Position numbers and translations under genes: made by a program. A stretch of 64,000 nucleotides of DNA. Source: a virus. The stretch lies in the IMG/VR virus record IMGVR_UViG_3300047476_001831, positions 1-64,000 of that record; one strand, 5' to 3'. Below the pieces are notes generated by a model, which saw nothing but the letters and a program-made list of their open reading frames with translations, had not been told where the DNA came from and searched no databases. Of the stretch, positions 8,748 to 18,079 are shown piece by piece; position 1 is the stretch's first letter; each line of letters starts with the position of its first letter.

Positions 8748-8825
8748 AAAAATTTTTCTTTATAAATATATCATAAAGGAATAAACGAAACCACCCAAAT
8801 ACTAATATTAGGGGTTATTTTTCAT

Positions 8826-9029
8826 TTAATCCTTGTTTTCATTAGAATCATTTTTATTTGGTAATATGATTTCTAACCAAATATCAAATATTAGAAAATA
8901 AATCCACCAAGTTAGTACTGATATTGGATATGACTCAGGATATAAACTAGTCATGAATAAAAGAAAAGATATTTTAGCAAAGATATAGATTCTTATAATG
9001 ACATAAAAAAAACGATAGAATGATAGCAT
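8826..9029 (-). CDS. Small membrane protein
   Basis: 67 aa, mostly hydrophobic with two or three helices, ending in a polar tail (PNKNDSNENKD). Its pattern WWIYFLIFDIWLEIILP resembles MWGVLYISYDFTTKFILP in the protein at 27935, so the two may be distant paralogues. Function unknown. Confidence 0.55.
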   Translation of the reverse strand: MLSFYRFFYVIIRIYIFAKISFLLFMTSLYPESYPISVLTWWIYFLIFDIWLEIILPNKNDSNENKD

Positions 9030-9097
9030 ATTTGTTGAAAAGTTTGTTTGTTGAATTATGATTATAAAATAAGAATATTTATTTAAAAAACAAAGTT

Positions 9098-9724
9098 ATG
9101 AAAAATAATTTAGATAATTTAATTAAAAAGGTATTAAGAGAATCATTCAATCAACCAATGAGACTAATTGAAACTTCGTTAATTTCGGAGGAGTTGAGTT
9201 ATCATTTAGAAAATAAAATTCCATTGAATGAGAACGTTTTTAGAATATATTCGGACAAATATTTTAAACTTATAAATGAAGTAAGAAATCTTTACAATGA
9301 AGGTAAAATAGAATTGAATAAAGAGGATACTTGGTTAGTTCAATCTGATTTAGGTAAAAAGGTTTTATTAGAGAATGGTGATGAGGTTTGGTTAGATGCT
9401 CCTATGTATGAAGAAGAGGTTGAAGAATTGTTATCAGAGGCGAAACATAGAGGTAAAAATGTAAAATTGAACTCACCTTTTAGAACACCAGGTGGTCCTA
9501 AGAAGTTTGCAGTATATGTAAAAACTCCAAAAGGGACAATTAAAAAGGTTACATTTGGAGACCCAAATCTAAAAGTTAGAAATAGAAATCCTAAAGCTGC
9601 AAAATCTTTCAGAGCTAGACATAAATGCGACCAAAAGAAAGACAGAACTACTGCAGGATATTGGAGTTGTAATGTTGGTCGTCATGCAAAAAAATTGGGA
9701 TTAAAATCTAGTAAAAGTTGGTAA
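9098..9724 (+). CDS. Phage protein with C-terminal FRARHxC...YWSC domain
   Basis: 208 aa. The leader LDNLIKKVLRESF is of the capsid-targeting type (possible cut VLRE/S). The last about 75 residues form a basic domain with GDPNLKVRNRNPKAAKSFRA, RHKCDQKKDRTTAGYWSC and NVGRHAKKLG. I recall this signature from many marine T4-like phages but know no assigned function; the Cys/His spacing suggests metal binding. A late-type motif lies at 9076-9083, and the cupin gene follows one base later. Confidence 0.7.
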   Translation: MKNNLDNLIKKVLRESFNQPMRLIETSLISEELSYHLENKIPLNENVFRIYSDKYFKLINEVRNLYNEGKIELNKEDTWLVQSDLGKKVLLENGDEVWLDAPMYEEEVEELLSEAKHRGKNVKLNSPFRTPGGPKKFAVYVKTPKGTIKKVTFGDPNLKVRNRNPKAAKSFRARHKCDQKKDRTTAGYWSCNVGRHAKKLGLKSSKSW

Positions 9725-9725
9725 T

Positions 9726-9995
9726 ATGCAAGATTTCCCTTTTCAACAAGAAATTATAAATAATATCAAAATCAGAACATTTTTAGAAAATGTTGATGAT
9801 GATGAATTGAAATGGCATAGGGATAGAGAGGATAGACTTGTTGAAGTTTTGGAGGGGAGTAATTGGTATTTACAAATGGATAATGAATTACCTACACCTT
9901 TAATTGTTGGTCAGAAATATTTTATCCCTAAAGGTGTTTATCACCGAGTAATTAAAGGTATAGGTAACTTAAAAGTTAGTATAGAAATACAATAG
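9726..9995 (+). CDS. Small single-domain cupin protein
   Basis: 89 aa. The segment WHRDREDRLVEVLEG, the turn PLIVGQKYFIPKGVYHRVIK and a final strand outline a minimal cupin barrel with His and Glu in metal-ligand-like positions. Substrate unknown. It is coupled to the upstream gene (1-base gap) and converges on the IMPDH-like gene, whose stop lies 2 bases away. Confidence 0.65.
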   Translation: MQDFPFQQEIINNIKIRTFLENVDDDELKWHRDREDRLVEVLEGSNWYLQMDNELPTPLIVGQKYFIPKGVYHRVIKGIGNLKVSIEIQ

Positions 9996-9996
9996 A

Positions 9997-11022
9997 TTAT
10001 TTGTCAAATCGTTTAAGTGCGTTCTGAGTAATAAAGACATATTCAGTTTCTTTAAACTCCTCCAATGTTTTAGAATTAGTATAAGACATTGCTGACTTGA
10101 GATAATCTTGTAGATTTTCAACCCACTTATTCAAAGTATATTCAACTTTGTTATATTTTGAAATCCCTTCTGATGTTATTAATTTATCTTTCCCCCACTT
10201 TTTCTGAACTTCTTTTGTACTCATACCTCTAAACTTTTTATACATTATTTTTCTTAGAGGTGGATGATTATTCCATATATAATTTGAGAATGATTCACTG
10301 ATTGGAAATACTTTTCCTAAATAAATTGGTGAACAGGATTCCAAACATTTGTTGAGTACCCCACCTAACATAACATAATCGGCGCCAATGGCTAAGGCCT
10401 TAATAATATCATCATAATTTCTAAATCCACCATCAGCAACGATGTTAGTTTTGTAACCTCTTTTCTTTTTGATTTGATAACATTCTGAGATTAGTGATGC
10501 CATTGGATAATGAACACCAGTATTTGCTGAAGTTAAACAACCTGAACCACCACCAATTCCAACACGAACATAATCAACACCCAATTCGGCAAACTTTTCG
10601 TAAGTTGATGGGTTAGCAATGTTACCAATCATTAATTTATGTGTAGTTTTTATGTTCTCAACAAAATATTTACACAAATCATAGAGCTTTGACATATGTC
10701 CATTTGCAATATCAATTAAAATCTTCTGATACTTTGGTAGTTTTTCAAATTTTTGATGGTTTGAAACCATAATCTCAAAATCATATAAAGATATAGAAGT
10801 GAAAACATTGTTATCGTAAGTGTATTCACCTCTAGGTAAACATACTTCTAAATTAGTGTCTAGAAATCTTTCATAATTTTCGTAGTTAACCACAGTATCC
10901 ATAGGGCTTACTATGATTGGAAGTGTCATTTCTTCGGTAAAAATATTAATCTCACTTCTTGAACTGATTGTTGAGAGTGTTTCAGGTACTAATGTAATGT
11001 CTTTGAAATCAAATTTGTGCAT
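9997..11022 (-). CDS. IMP dehydrogenase / GMP reductase family enzyme
   Basis: 341 aa TIM-barrel enzyme of purine nucleotide metabolism. Visible family marks are IIVSPMDTVV, the active-site loop GIGGGSGCLTSANTGVHYP with Cys as nucleophile, the phosphate site IVADGGFRNYDDIIKALAIG, ADYVMLGG, and a flap-like MYKKFRGMSTKEVQ. No CBS domains are present, so its length fits GMP reductase or the short phage forms of IMPDH. I cannot decide between NAD-dependent oxidation of IMP and NADPH-dependent reduction of GMP. It probably adjusts guanine nucleotide pools during replication. Confidence 0.85.
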   Translation of the reverse strand: MHKFDFKDITLVPETLSTISSRSEINIFTEEMTLPIIVSPMDTVVNYENYERFLDTNLEVCLPRGEYTYDNNVFTSISLYDFEIMVSNHQKFEKLPKYQKILIDIANGHMSKLYDLCKYFVENIKTTHKLMIGNIANPSTYEKFAELGVDYVRVGIGGGSGCLTSANTGVHYPMASLISECYQIKKKRGYKTNIVADGGFRNYDDIIKALAIGADYVMLGGVLNKCLESCSPIYLGKVFPISESFSNYIWNNHPPLRKIMYKKFRGMSTKEVQKKWGKDKLITSEGISKYNKVEYTLNKWVENLQDYLKSAMSYTNSKTLEEFKETEYVFITQNALKRFDK

Positions 11023-11070
11023 AATTTATCCTTTTTTAGTAAGGATAAATGAAATGGATTAAAAGTTCAA

Positions 11071-11697
11071 TTATTTTTCTTTAAATCTTCTTATCAATCT
11101 GATAAGTAAATTTTTGAATAGAATACCAGAAATAGTTATACCAGCATAAGAAATTATTCTTGTAGCAAAATCTTTCATATCCACACCTTCAAGTGAACCA
11201 CTGTGAACCATATTTATAATTGGGGAAATTAGTGGGATTATGAAAGCGAAACTTAACATATTTGATACTCTGTAGAAACTAAAATTTAAACTTTCCAAAA
11301 AATCAAATAGTGCATTCCTTAGTTCATCACTTTTTTTAAGAACTTTTTCAAAAATATTTGATAATCCTTCTTCACGAATTTTATCATATATTTTTTTCAA
11401 ATGTTTTTGATTATCTATGAAGTATGTCGCTGTGATACCAATTAATATTAATGAAAACTGTTCCTCTGTAAGTTGAGGAAATTTACCTTCCAAAAATTGT
11501 GTAATTGGCCCCATAAAACCAGTTACACTGGCAGAGAATGACAAAAAAATTTTAGCATCTATACCGAATTGAGTTTGAAGCTCATCAACAGTTTCTTTTA
11601 CAAAATTTTTACCCCTTTTTAAAATATTACCTAGTTCCTCACTGGCACTTTCTAATAATATTCTTCTTTTTTGACTTTCTGTGATTACTATTTTCAT
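11071..11697 (-). CDS. Membrane-associated phage protein with capsid-targeting-like leader
   Basis: 208 aa from the ATG at 11697; an upstream TTG is less likely. The leader MKIVITESQKRRILLESASE has a possible LLE/S cut. Hydrophobic stretches lie near residues 50-95 and 145-200 (SNMLSFAFIIPLISPIINMV). TATTTATA on the coding strand at 11713-11720 precedes the start by 15 bases. Possibly a packaged protein that acts at the membrane on infection; that is inference. Confidence 0.65.
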   Translation of the reverse strand: MKIVITESQKRRILLESASEELGNILKRGKNFVKETVDELQTQFGIDAKIFLSFSASVTGFMGPITQFLEGKFPQLTEEQFSLILIGITATYFIDNQKHLKKIYDKIREEGLSNIFEKVLKKSDELRNALFDFLESLNFSFYRVSNMLSFAFIIPLISPIINMVHSGSLEGVDMKDFATRIISYAGITISGILFKNLLIRLIRRFKEK

Positions 11698-11741
11698 AAA
11701 CAATAAATATTCTATAAATATTTATTAATAAAATAAAAAAT

Positions 11742-12035
11742 ATGATTAATCCAAAATTAAAAATAGGTGAAAGAGTTGTGTGTATATCAATGGATGATCC
11801 AGAACCGATAAGTTTTGGTGAAATGGGTGAAGTTGTTGGAGTAACTCAAAACTTCGGATTTAATAGTTACAATGTTAAATGGGATAATGGTAGAAGATTA
11901 GATTTGTTGGAGGATGCGGACAAATGGATGAAAGTGGAAGACTTTGAAGAACTGAAAAGAAAGAAACGGAAATTAGAAGAAGGTTACACATTAAAGAAGA
12001 GTGACTTGTTAGTGAAGTTAAATAAAACACTATAA
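11742..12035 (+). CDS. Small SH3-like barrel protein
   Basis: 97 aa. The first 60 residues (KIGERVVCISMDDPEP, MGEVVGVTQNFGFNSYNVKW, DNGRRLDLL) read like a KOW/SH3-type barrel, followed by a charged helix. It shares an intergenic region with two opposite late-type motifs, its own at 11719-11726. Function unknown. Confidence 0.6.
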   Translation: MINPKLKIGERVVCISMDDPEPISFGEMGEVVGVTQNFGFNSYNVKWDNGRRLDLLEDADKWMKVEDFEELKRKKRKLEEGYTLKKSDLLVKLNKTL

Positions 12036-12055
12036 TATTTATATTAAAAACAATT

Positions 12056-12562
12056 ATGAACGCATATTTTTTTAAAATGAATCAAGCTGAGAAAAACGAT
12101 ATTCTCGACCAACATAAAAAGGTTTATGATGGATTTGTAACAACATATGGACAACAAATTAATCAACAACCTTTGTACGTTCAAGACTTTGCAAATGATA
12201 AAGAAGGTGTAACTGTAAGTAATAAAGGTGTTGTAAAACCTTATACTAATATGAGGATAAATGAAATGAGACATGATGGTATGAGTACTGGTCTTTTTTC
12301 AGATGAAGAGGATAAATACGAATTTATAACACCAAAAAAAGAATTTACTGGTTTAGACCAAATTGGTGATGGAGAAAATGATTTAGAATACGGTACAATG
12401 GATGATGAAGATTTAGATGATGTTGAATATTACATTGAATTTGATACGGATGAAGTAAATGATGATGAAATATTTGACGAGATTGATGAAGAACTTATTG
12501 AACCATTACAAGAACAACTTAACAAATCATTAGATATGTTTAAAAGATTTTCAAAATATTAA
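12056..12562 (+). CDS. Acidic phage protein
   Basis: 168 aa. The N-terminal half carries MNQAEKNDILDQHKKVYDGF and NQQPLYVQDFANDKEGVTVS, a pattern I associate with conserved phage proteins of unknown function. The C-terminal half is strongly acidic (DDEDLDDVEYYIEFDTDEV). A late-type motif lies at 12036-12043, 12 bases before the start. It opens a tightly spaced run of genes to 13123. Confidence 0.65.
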   Translation: MNAYFFKMNQAEKNDILDQHKKVYDGFVTTYGQQINQQPLYVQDFANDKEGVTVSNKGVVKPYTNMRINEMRHDGMSTGLFSDEEDKYEFITPKKEFTGLDQIGDGENDLEYGTMDDEDLDDVEYYIEFDTDEVNDDEIFDEIDEELIEPLQEQLNKSLDMFKRFSKY

Positions 12563-12566
12563 TAAT

Positions 12567-12875
12567 ATGGAAATTGTAGAAGTTGTAACATATCATTTAA
12601 ATAATTTGGAGGAGGTCTTAGAGATTTCTTTCAGAACCAATTCAGATACTGAAGATGTGATAAGAGAGACAAGTATTCCATATTCAGACATTGAGGATTT
12701 TGGTTATGAATTTCATAATTTCTCAACAGATTCTGAAATGTTAAACGAGGAAGATGATTTTTTTGATGATTTTGAAGACGATGATTTATTTGTTGATGAA
12801 TCTGAAGTTTTATCATTCTTAAATGAATATTATACCCTCTTTATGGATAAATTACCAAAACCAGAACTTTTTTAA
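12567..12875 (+). CDS. Acidic hypothetical protein
   Basis: 102 aa, very acidic in the middle (NEEDDFFDDFEDDDLFVDES), no known motif. It starts 4 bases after the previous gene. Its last base is the first base of the next start codon (TAATG), so the genes are coupled. Confidence 0.6.
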   Translation: MEIVEVVTYHLNNLEEVLEISFRTNSDTEDVIRETSIPYSDIEDFGYEFHNFSTDSEMLNEEDDFFDDFEDDDLFVDESEVLSFLNEYYTLFMDKLPKPELF

Positions 12876-13123
12876 TGGATAGATATGAAGTTGATGAACT
12901 AATTTCATTAATGAAAAAATATACAAAATTAAATCGTAATGAAGAATTGGGGGAACAAGATGCCGCAGCAGCTGGAACATCAGCTGGTGGAGGTGGTACA
13001 AAATATCCCACAGTGACAAAATGGGAATCAGGTGTTACAAGAGGACCAGCAAATCAAATCGGTTTAACAAAGTGGAGAGATATCGTTAAAATAAACAGAG
13101 GTAAAGCAAATACTTTATTATAA
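12875..13123 (+). CDS. Small phage protein with conserved C-terminus
   Basis: 82 aa. A short helical start (VDELISLMKKYTKLNRNEEL) leads to a Gly/Ala linker (AAAAGTSAGGGG) and a KYPTVTKWESGVTRGPANQ - GLTKWRDIVKINRGKANTLL tail. The tail looks conserved and may bind a partner, while the N-terminal part may be a removable leader. Coupled to the previous gene by a one-base overlap. Confidence 0.55.
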   Translation: MDRYEVDELISLMKKYTKLNRNEELGEQDAAAAGTSAGGGGTKYPTVTKWESGVTRGPANQIGLTKWRDIVKINRGKANTLL

Positions 13124-13145
13124 TTCTTCATATTTATACTATAAA

Positions 13146-14729
13146 ATGACTAAATTGAAAAACACTAAGTTAATAGGGGTGTCAGATGATTTTAATTATA
13201 TCTTTACAAATGAGGGTGTAGTTAAAGTATCAAGTTTATCTAATGACTTGAAAGGACAAAATGTAATACCTTATACATTTGAAAATTTAGATGTTGCAAT
13301 AGACATTCTTAAAGAAAATTACCTTTATAATTACAAAACAAACAAATTATCTCTTCAGGAATATCTAGGTAAATCAAGAAAGTTTCTATATACAATAGTA
13401 GAAACTCTCAAACCGAATAATAGTTTTTCAATAATAACAGAATGGGAAAGTAGATTTGGTAACAAATTAGTTCTAATAAATGAATCCGTTGATAAATTAG
13501 TTATTGAAGAAAGAGTTAATCAATCATTTGATTTTTTCAAAAAAGTTCTTTTAGAATTTGACCCAATAGGGATGGTTAAATCAGGGGCTCAAAATGCTTT
13601 ATCGTTTGCAGGTAAGACCCTCAAATCCGTTGGTGATTGGACTGTTGACCAAGCAAAACAAATCAAAGAAAAAGGTTTAGCAACTTACGCTAAGGAGGCT
13701 GGTATTTCTATTTGGAATGTTGTCAGTAATCAAATTGCATCCGCATGGAAATGTGTCAAAAGTGGTGTTGAGTGTACTATGGAAGGTATAAGAAAACTTT
13801 TATTTTCTGTAGGAGCTACTGTTGCACTTTCAGCGGTATCAACAATTCCTGTTGTAGGACAAGTAACCAATGGTGTTTTATATGGTACAATGTTAATATG
13901 GGATTTATATAAAATGATGAGTGGTAAATATGAATCAGGTCCATATCAATGGAGTATTTTTGATATAATTTTTGATATAATAGGTGCAATATTTCCTTAT
14001 GCAGCAAGAATTGGTAAAACAGCTTTTGCTGGAATAAAATCCTTTGCACAGTTTGGAAAAATGGCTGCAGCTAAAGGTGGGATTTGGGGTAGTCTATATA
14101 AAGCAATAATTAATGGAGTTGGAAAACTTCAAAATTTAATTGGTCAAGGAGCTAAGTTTTTAGGTGAAAAATTGGGTATTAAATCATTAGCACAATGGGG
14201 TTCAAAAGCATCTCAGAAAGTAAAAGAATTGGCAGATGAAATGGCAGCGGGGGCTAAAGGGAGTCAAGTAGCAACTCAAAGTGGTCAAGCGGCTAAATCT
14301 TTAACTAAAAGTTTGACTCAAACTGAGAAGCTTGAATTTGATAAATTAGTGAGTAATTGGAAAACACAACAAGCTAATTTGGGTAAATCAGCTGACTTAA
14401 GAACTATGACTAAAGAGACGAAAAATCAATTAGTTCAACAAGCTAAACAAAATGCTAATCCTTCATTGAAACAACAAGTTAAACAAATATGGACTAAAGG
14501 ACCTAAAACCCCAATGCCAACAAATGGTCAATTAATAAAAACAGCTCGTGGTTCATTTGTCTTTAGTTTAGGAGCATGCGCTGTTTTGGGAGTTCCTAAT
14601 GCTGAGGAATGTTTGGGTAGAATTAAAAATGACTTAATCAGTCAGGAAGAATATGCTGATGCTGAAATAGATTATCAAAATCAATTAGCTCAAGGTATTG
14701 AAGACATTGAAATACAAGGTGAATTATAA
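13146..14729 (+). CDS. Large protein with central membrane-active region
   Basis: 527 aa, not recognised. Residues about 215-310 are hydrophobic with Gly/Ala-rich helices (LLFSVGATVALSAVSTIPVV, SIFDIIFDIIGAIFPYAARI). The C-terminal third is helical and Ala/Lys/Gln-rich. The composition resembles virion proteins that insert into membranes during DNA entry or polymorphic-toxin carriers, but no toxin or nuclease motif is visible. TATTTATA at 13131-13138. It is first of three consecutive large genes. Confidence 0.6.
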   Translation: MTKLKNTKLIGVSDDFNYIFTNEGVVKVSSLSNDLKGQNVIPYTFENLDVAIDILKENYLYNYKTNKLSLQEYLGKSRKFLYTIVETLKPNNSFSIITEWESRFGNKLVLINESVDKLVIEERVNQSFDFFKKVLLEFDPIGMVKSGAQNALSFAGKTLKSVGDWTVDQAKQIKEKGLATYAKEAGISIWNVVSNQIASAWKCVKSGVECTMEGIRKLLFSVGATVALSAVSTIPVVGQVTNGVLYGTMLIWDLYKMMSGKYESGPYQWSIFDIIFDIIGAIFPYAARIGKTAFAGIKSFAQFGKMAAAKGGIWGSLYKAIINGVGKLQNLIGQGAKFLGEKLGIKSLAQWGSKASQKVKELADEMAAGAKGSQVATQSGQAAKSLTKSLTQTEKLEFDKLVSNWKTQQANLGKSADLRTMTKETKNQLVQQAKQNANPSLKQQVKQIWTKGPKTPMPTNGQLIKTARGSFVFSLGACAVLGVPNAEECLGRIKNDLISQEEYADAEIDYQNQLAQGIEDIEIQGEL

Positions 14730-14749
14730 AAATATATAAAAAATAAATT

Positions 14750-16132
14750 ATGAAAACTAATATAATAAACGAAGAAATAAAAAGAGCCAAATTATTGATG
14801 GGTTATAAACCCGATTTGACTCTAACTGAAAACGAATCAAAGATAGAAGTAAATGAAAAACTCGAACTAGATGAACAATCGGGTAAAGAGTTTGTAAAGT
14901 TATTTTTTGGTAAAGTTGATGATGTTGCAGCATCAAATGCAGGAAAGTTCACAAGTTACCTTCAGAAGGCAAAAGCAGCTGAATATACTGCAGCTAAAAA
15001 TTTATTAAGTAATGTTAGTAGTAAGGTGGGTGGTGTACTTTTGAAAAATGGTTCAACAATAAGTAAGGCTGATGATATTATTAATGCTATGAGAGCTGGT
15101 ACAATAAGTCCAAAGGGTATGAGTGATTTAGCAAAAGGTTTGATGAAGTCTGGGGGTTTGAAAGGTGATTTAAGAACTAAATTGATACAAAAAGCGGCAG
15201 ATTTAAGTATCAAAAATAATCAATTTGCCAATATGAGTGAAAAACAAATAGCAAAAGCTTTGAAGGCTAAGGGATATGCTAGTGATGTTGCCGATGATAT
15301 AGCAAATAGAATTTCTAAAGGAGGTTCAAAAAACCCTATCCCAATCAACCCAGATCCAGTTCCACTACCTCAACCTGAACCTTGGTGGAAAGAAAGATGG
15401 AGAAATTTCAAATATAAAGATGCTTTGAAAATCGCTGGTGGTATTGGAGCCGGTGCTTTATTATACTGGTGGATGTCGGGTGGAGATGACCAATCTGGAT
15501 TTCCTCCATGTTTAACAAAAGTAACAAAGGGTAAAGGTTTCACTGAAACTGACTTGAAGAAATTAGAACAGGTTGGTGGGGCATATTTACCAATGTCTAT
15601 GCCAAATATGGTAACTTCAGAGAAAGAACCTGCAAATGTTGCTGATGCAAAGTTCTTCAAAGATGGTACTTTTGAAGCTGATGGAACTAAAGGACAATGG
15701 CAACAAAAGGGAGGTAATATAGAGATTTCACATAATGGTGCGGTTTATTTCATTGTTTGTGGTGATTTAGTAATAAATAATACACCACCAACACCAGCAC
15801 CAAATCCTCAACCTGGTAGTGGTTGTTCACCAGCTTCAGATTTTCCATTTAGTTTTTATCAAATGAATTCTATGATTGGTAAAGTACAAAGTTGTGTAGG
15901 AACAAGACAAGATAATTGTATGGGTCCACAGACTGCTGCGAAAATTATGGCTTTCTTAGGGTTATCTGAAGCACCAAATCAATTAACTAAAGATATTTAT
16001 GATAAAGTTATGGCTAAGTGTGGAGGTAGTTCTACAACAACTAAAACTGAACCTATGAAAGAACCACAACAAATTAGTGGTGGTGTTACAACAAGTAACA
16101 AACCTGAAAGTAGTGATGACTTCGAATTCTAA
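14750..16132 (+). CDS. Single-span protein with C-terminal peptidoglycan-binding-like repeat
   Basis: 460 aa. The N-terminus INEEIKRAKLLMGYK belongs to a tag-like motif also found at the C-termini of the proteins at 42320 and 43072. A helical, Ala/Lys-rich region follows, then one membrane helix (about 225-240, IAGGIGAGALLYWWMSGG). The C-terminal part FPFSFYQMNSMIGKVQSCVG - NCMGPQTAAKIMAFLGLS resembles a PG_binding repeat. It may be a virion protein that contacts the cell envelope. Function not proven. Confidence 0.6.
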   Translation: MKTNIINEEIKRAKLLMGYKPDLTLTENESKIEVNEKLELDEQSGKEFVKLFFGKVDDVAASNAGKFTSYLQKAKAAEYTAAKNLLSNVSSKVGGVLLKNGSTISKADDIINAMRAGTISPKGMSDLAKGLMKSGGLKGDLRTKLIQKAADLSIKNNQFANMSEKQIAKALKAKGYASDVADDIANRISKGGSKNPIPINPDPVPLPQPEPWWKERWRNFKYKDALKIAGGIGAGALLYWWMSGGDDQSGFPPCLTKVTKGKGFTETDLKKLEQVGGAYLPMSMPNMVTSEKEPANVADAKFFKDGTFEADGTKGQWQQKGGNIEISHNGAVYFIVCGDLVINNTPPTPAPNPQPGSGCSPASDFPFSFYQMNSMIGKVQSCVGTRQDNCMGPQTAAKIMAFLGLSEAPNQLTKDIYDKVMAKCGGSSTTTKTEPMKEPQQISGGVTTSNKPESSDDFEF

Positions 16133-16144
16133 AACAAAAAAACT

Positions 16145-17977
16145 ATGAAATTTAGAAATATGATTAACGAACAAGAATCTTTACCAGGTCCTAACAAACT
16201 TGGAAGTGAAAATGTTAAAAACAAACTTTTGAAGTTAGCAATTGATAATAATTGTTATACTAATAAAGGATTTCCTGCTGCAGCCTTTATTGATTCTAAA
16301 ACTAATAAAGAGGTATTATATAAAAAGTCTGACAACCCCAAACTAGTTGAGGAAAAAAGAAATTACATATTTATTGTTCCTCAAGAGGATGGTGTTACAT
16401 TTACTGTAGAATATAGGGATAGACCTGATGACCAAGGTAAGGTAATTAAATCCAAATCTGGTATTAGATGTCAGGCAATCAAACAAACAACAGATCCAGC
16501 ATTAACACCTGACCAAGAACAAATTATTTCATTTTTGAAGGGTCAAGGATTTAAGGCTTATAGTGAAGTACCAGCAACTGAATGGAATAACTATTCTTTG
16601 GTTGACATATATAAAGATCCATCTGTTGTTGAAATTATGAAAGATAAACCTTATTTACAACAACAAATTGAATCCAATAAGGATAGAGTTTTTTGGATGT
16701 GGAAAGGAAAAGGTTTAGGTGCAAAAAAAGAAGATAAAACGACTAAAGGGACTGTCTTTGTTGATTTTTTGATTAAAAAAGGTTGGAAAAAACCTAGTGA
16801 AATAACACCTGACATAAGTACTAGTTATTTGGTGGTAGATTTGGGTGATTCCGAGACTTACAAAACTAACTCATTACTATCTCAATATAAAGACCAACTT
16901 AGTAATTTCCAAAAAGGTTATATTTTGTACGAACCTGTTGTAAACAAATCACCACAAGAAATAAGTAATCAATATCAACAAGAACTACAAAAGGCTAAAC
17001 AAGACTTTGATAAGAAAACTTGTAGAAATGTAATTGTTGGTTATTATAATGAATTCAAATCATCATCAGTCGAACAAGTTCCTGCACCAGGAACTAAAAA
17101 AATTGTTGAAAAATGTTTATATTATAATAAAGGGAAATATCCTGGTCTTAGGGATGTTATTGATACTTTGATTAGAGGTGATTATACAAAACCTAATTAC
17201 AAATTGAGTACTGATATTGATTTTTACTCAAAAAGTGTAAAAGAAAGTGAAGAAAAATTACTTAAACAAACAATAACTGAAAGTCTTAATAAACTAAAAA
17301 CAAAAAAAAAAGGTATTTTAACTGAATCTAAAACAGTTAAAAAAAGATTAGAATTTTTGGTTGAAAATAGAGATTTAAACAAACAAAGAGATTTAAATTT
17401 ATTTTTCAAAGACTTTTTAATTGAGAGTGCTTATTTAAATTCTGAGGGTTATAATTCTGAAGTTATTTCTGAACAATTCTTGGATTTATTAAAAGGATTT
17501 TTTACTGGTACTGGTGTTGAATCAGTTTTATCATCCTTCAAGGAATATGCAACAAAATGGTTGGTGGGTAAATTAAAAATAGACACATCAGGTTGGTTAG
17601 GTTCTATAATAATAACAGCAATGGGTAATCTTAAATTTGGTGATTTAGGAAAAATAACAAATTGTGACTTTTTAGTACCTTATTTGGCCAAAACTATTGG
17701 AGAAAGTGCTGTAAGAAAATTTATGGCAGAAAAAGGAATGGATAATCCTTTATCAACTGTCATCAGAAATGCTGTAGTTGAAGTTTTAGAAGATTCCGCA
17801 TTTGGTCAAGCTATTGAAAATGGTTTAATGAAAGTTATTTGTCCTTCATTAGGTCAATTAAAAAGTAAAATGGATGTAGCAACTAATAAAATTAAAGATA
17901 AAGCTTTAGATGATAGTGGTACAAAATCAACACCAGCATCATTAGCGCCAAATTTGGGTGTAGCATCAATGTTATAA
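16145..17977 (+). CDS. Large hypothetical phage protein
   Basis: 610 aa, not recognised. It begins MKFRNMINEQESLPGPNKLG, a short leader reminiscent of the INEE tags. The middle is a mixed soluble region with several W/Y-rich repeats. Residues about 480-600 hold amphipathic helices (WLGSIIITAMGNLKFGDLG, FLVPYLAKTIGESAVRKFM). Third of the large-gene run, 12 bases after its neighbour, and followed by a terminator. Confidence 0.6.
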   Translation: MKFRNMINEQESLPGPNKLGSENVKNKLLKLAIDNNCYTNKGFPAAAFIDSKTNKEVLYKKSDNPKLVEEKRNYIFIVPQEDGVTFTVEYRDRPDDQGKVIKSKSGIRCQAIKQTTDPALTPDQEQIISFLKGQGFKAYSEVPATEWNNYSLVDIYKDPSVVEIMKDKPYLQQQIESNKDRVFWMWKGKGLGAKKEDKTTKGTVFVDFLIKKGWKKPSEITPDISTSYLVVDLGDSETYKTNSLLSQYKDQLSNFQKGYILYEPVVNKSPQEISNQYQQELQKAKQDFDKKTCRNVIVGYYNEFKSSSVEQVPAPGTKKIVEKCLYYNKGKYPGLRDVIDTLIRGDYTKPNYKLSTDIDFYSKSVKESEEKLLKQTITESLNKLKTKKKGILTESKTVKKRLEFLVENRDLNKQRDLNLFFKDFLIESAYLNSEGYNSEVISEQFLDLLKGFFTGTGVESVLSSFKEYATKWLVGKLKIDTSGWLGSIIITAMGNLKFGDLGKITNCDFLVPYLAKTIGESAVRKFMAEKGMDNPLSTVIRNAVVEVLEDSAFGQAIENGLMKVICPSLGQLKSKMDVATNKIKDKALDDSGTKSTPASLAPNLGVASML

Positions 17978-17986
17978 CCAAAGACA

Positions 17987-18050
17987 CCTGCAAGGTAGGA
18001 CTTGCATGGGATAAACTCAACTAAAGAAAGGGAGGTATCCAACATCTACC
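17987..18050 (+). ncRNA. Structured 3' region, possible small RNA
   Basis: TGCAAG-N6-CTTGCA (about 17991-18008) is followed by GGATA pairing with TATCC across an A/G-rich loop, directly before the terminator. Three hairpins in about 95 bases suggest a processed 3'-UTR RNA, but this could be chance. Confidence 0.3.
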
Positions 18051-18079
18051 AAAAGGACGTGTAAACGTCCTTTTGTGTT
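18051..18079. terminator. Bidirectional terminator
   Basis: AAAAGGACGT (18051-18060) pairs with ACGTCCTTTT (18065-18074), loop GTAA. It ends the large-gene run (plus) and the HNH gene (minus, stop at 18080). Confidence 0.88.
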
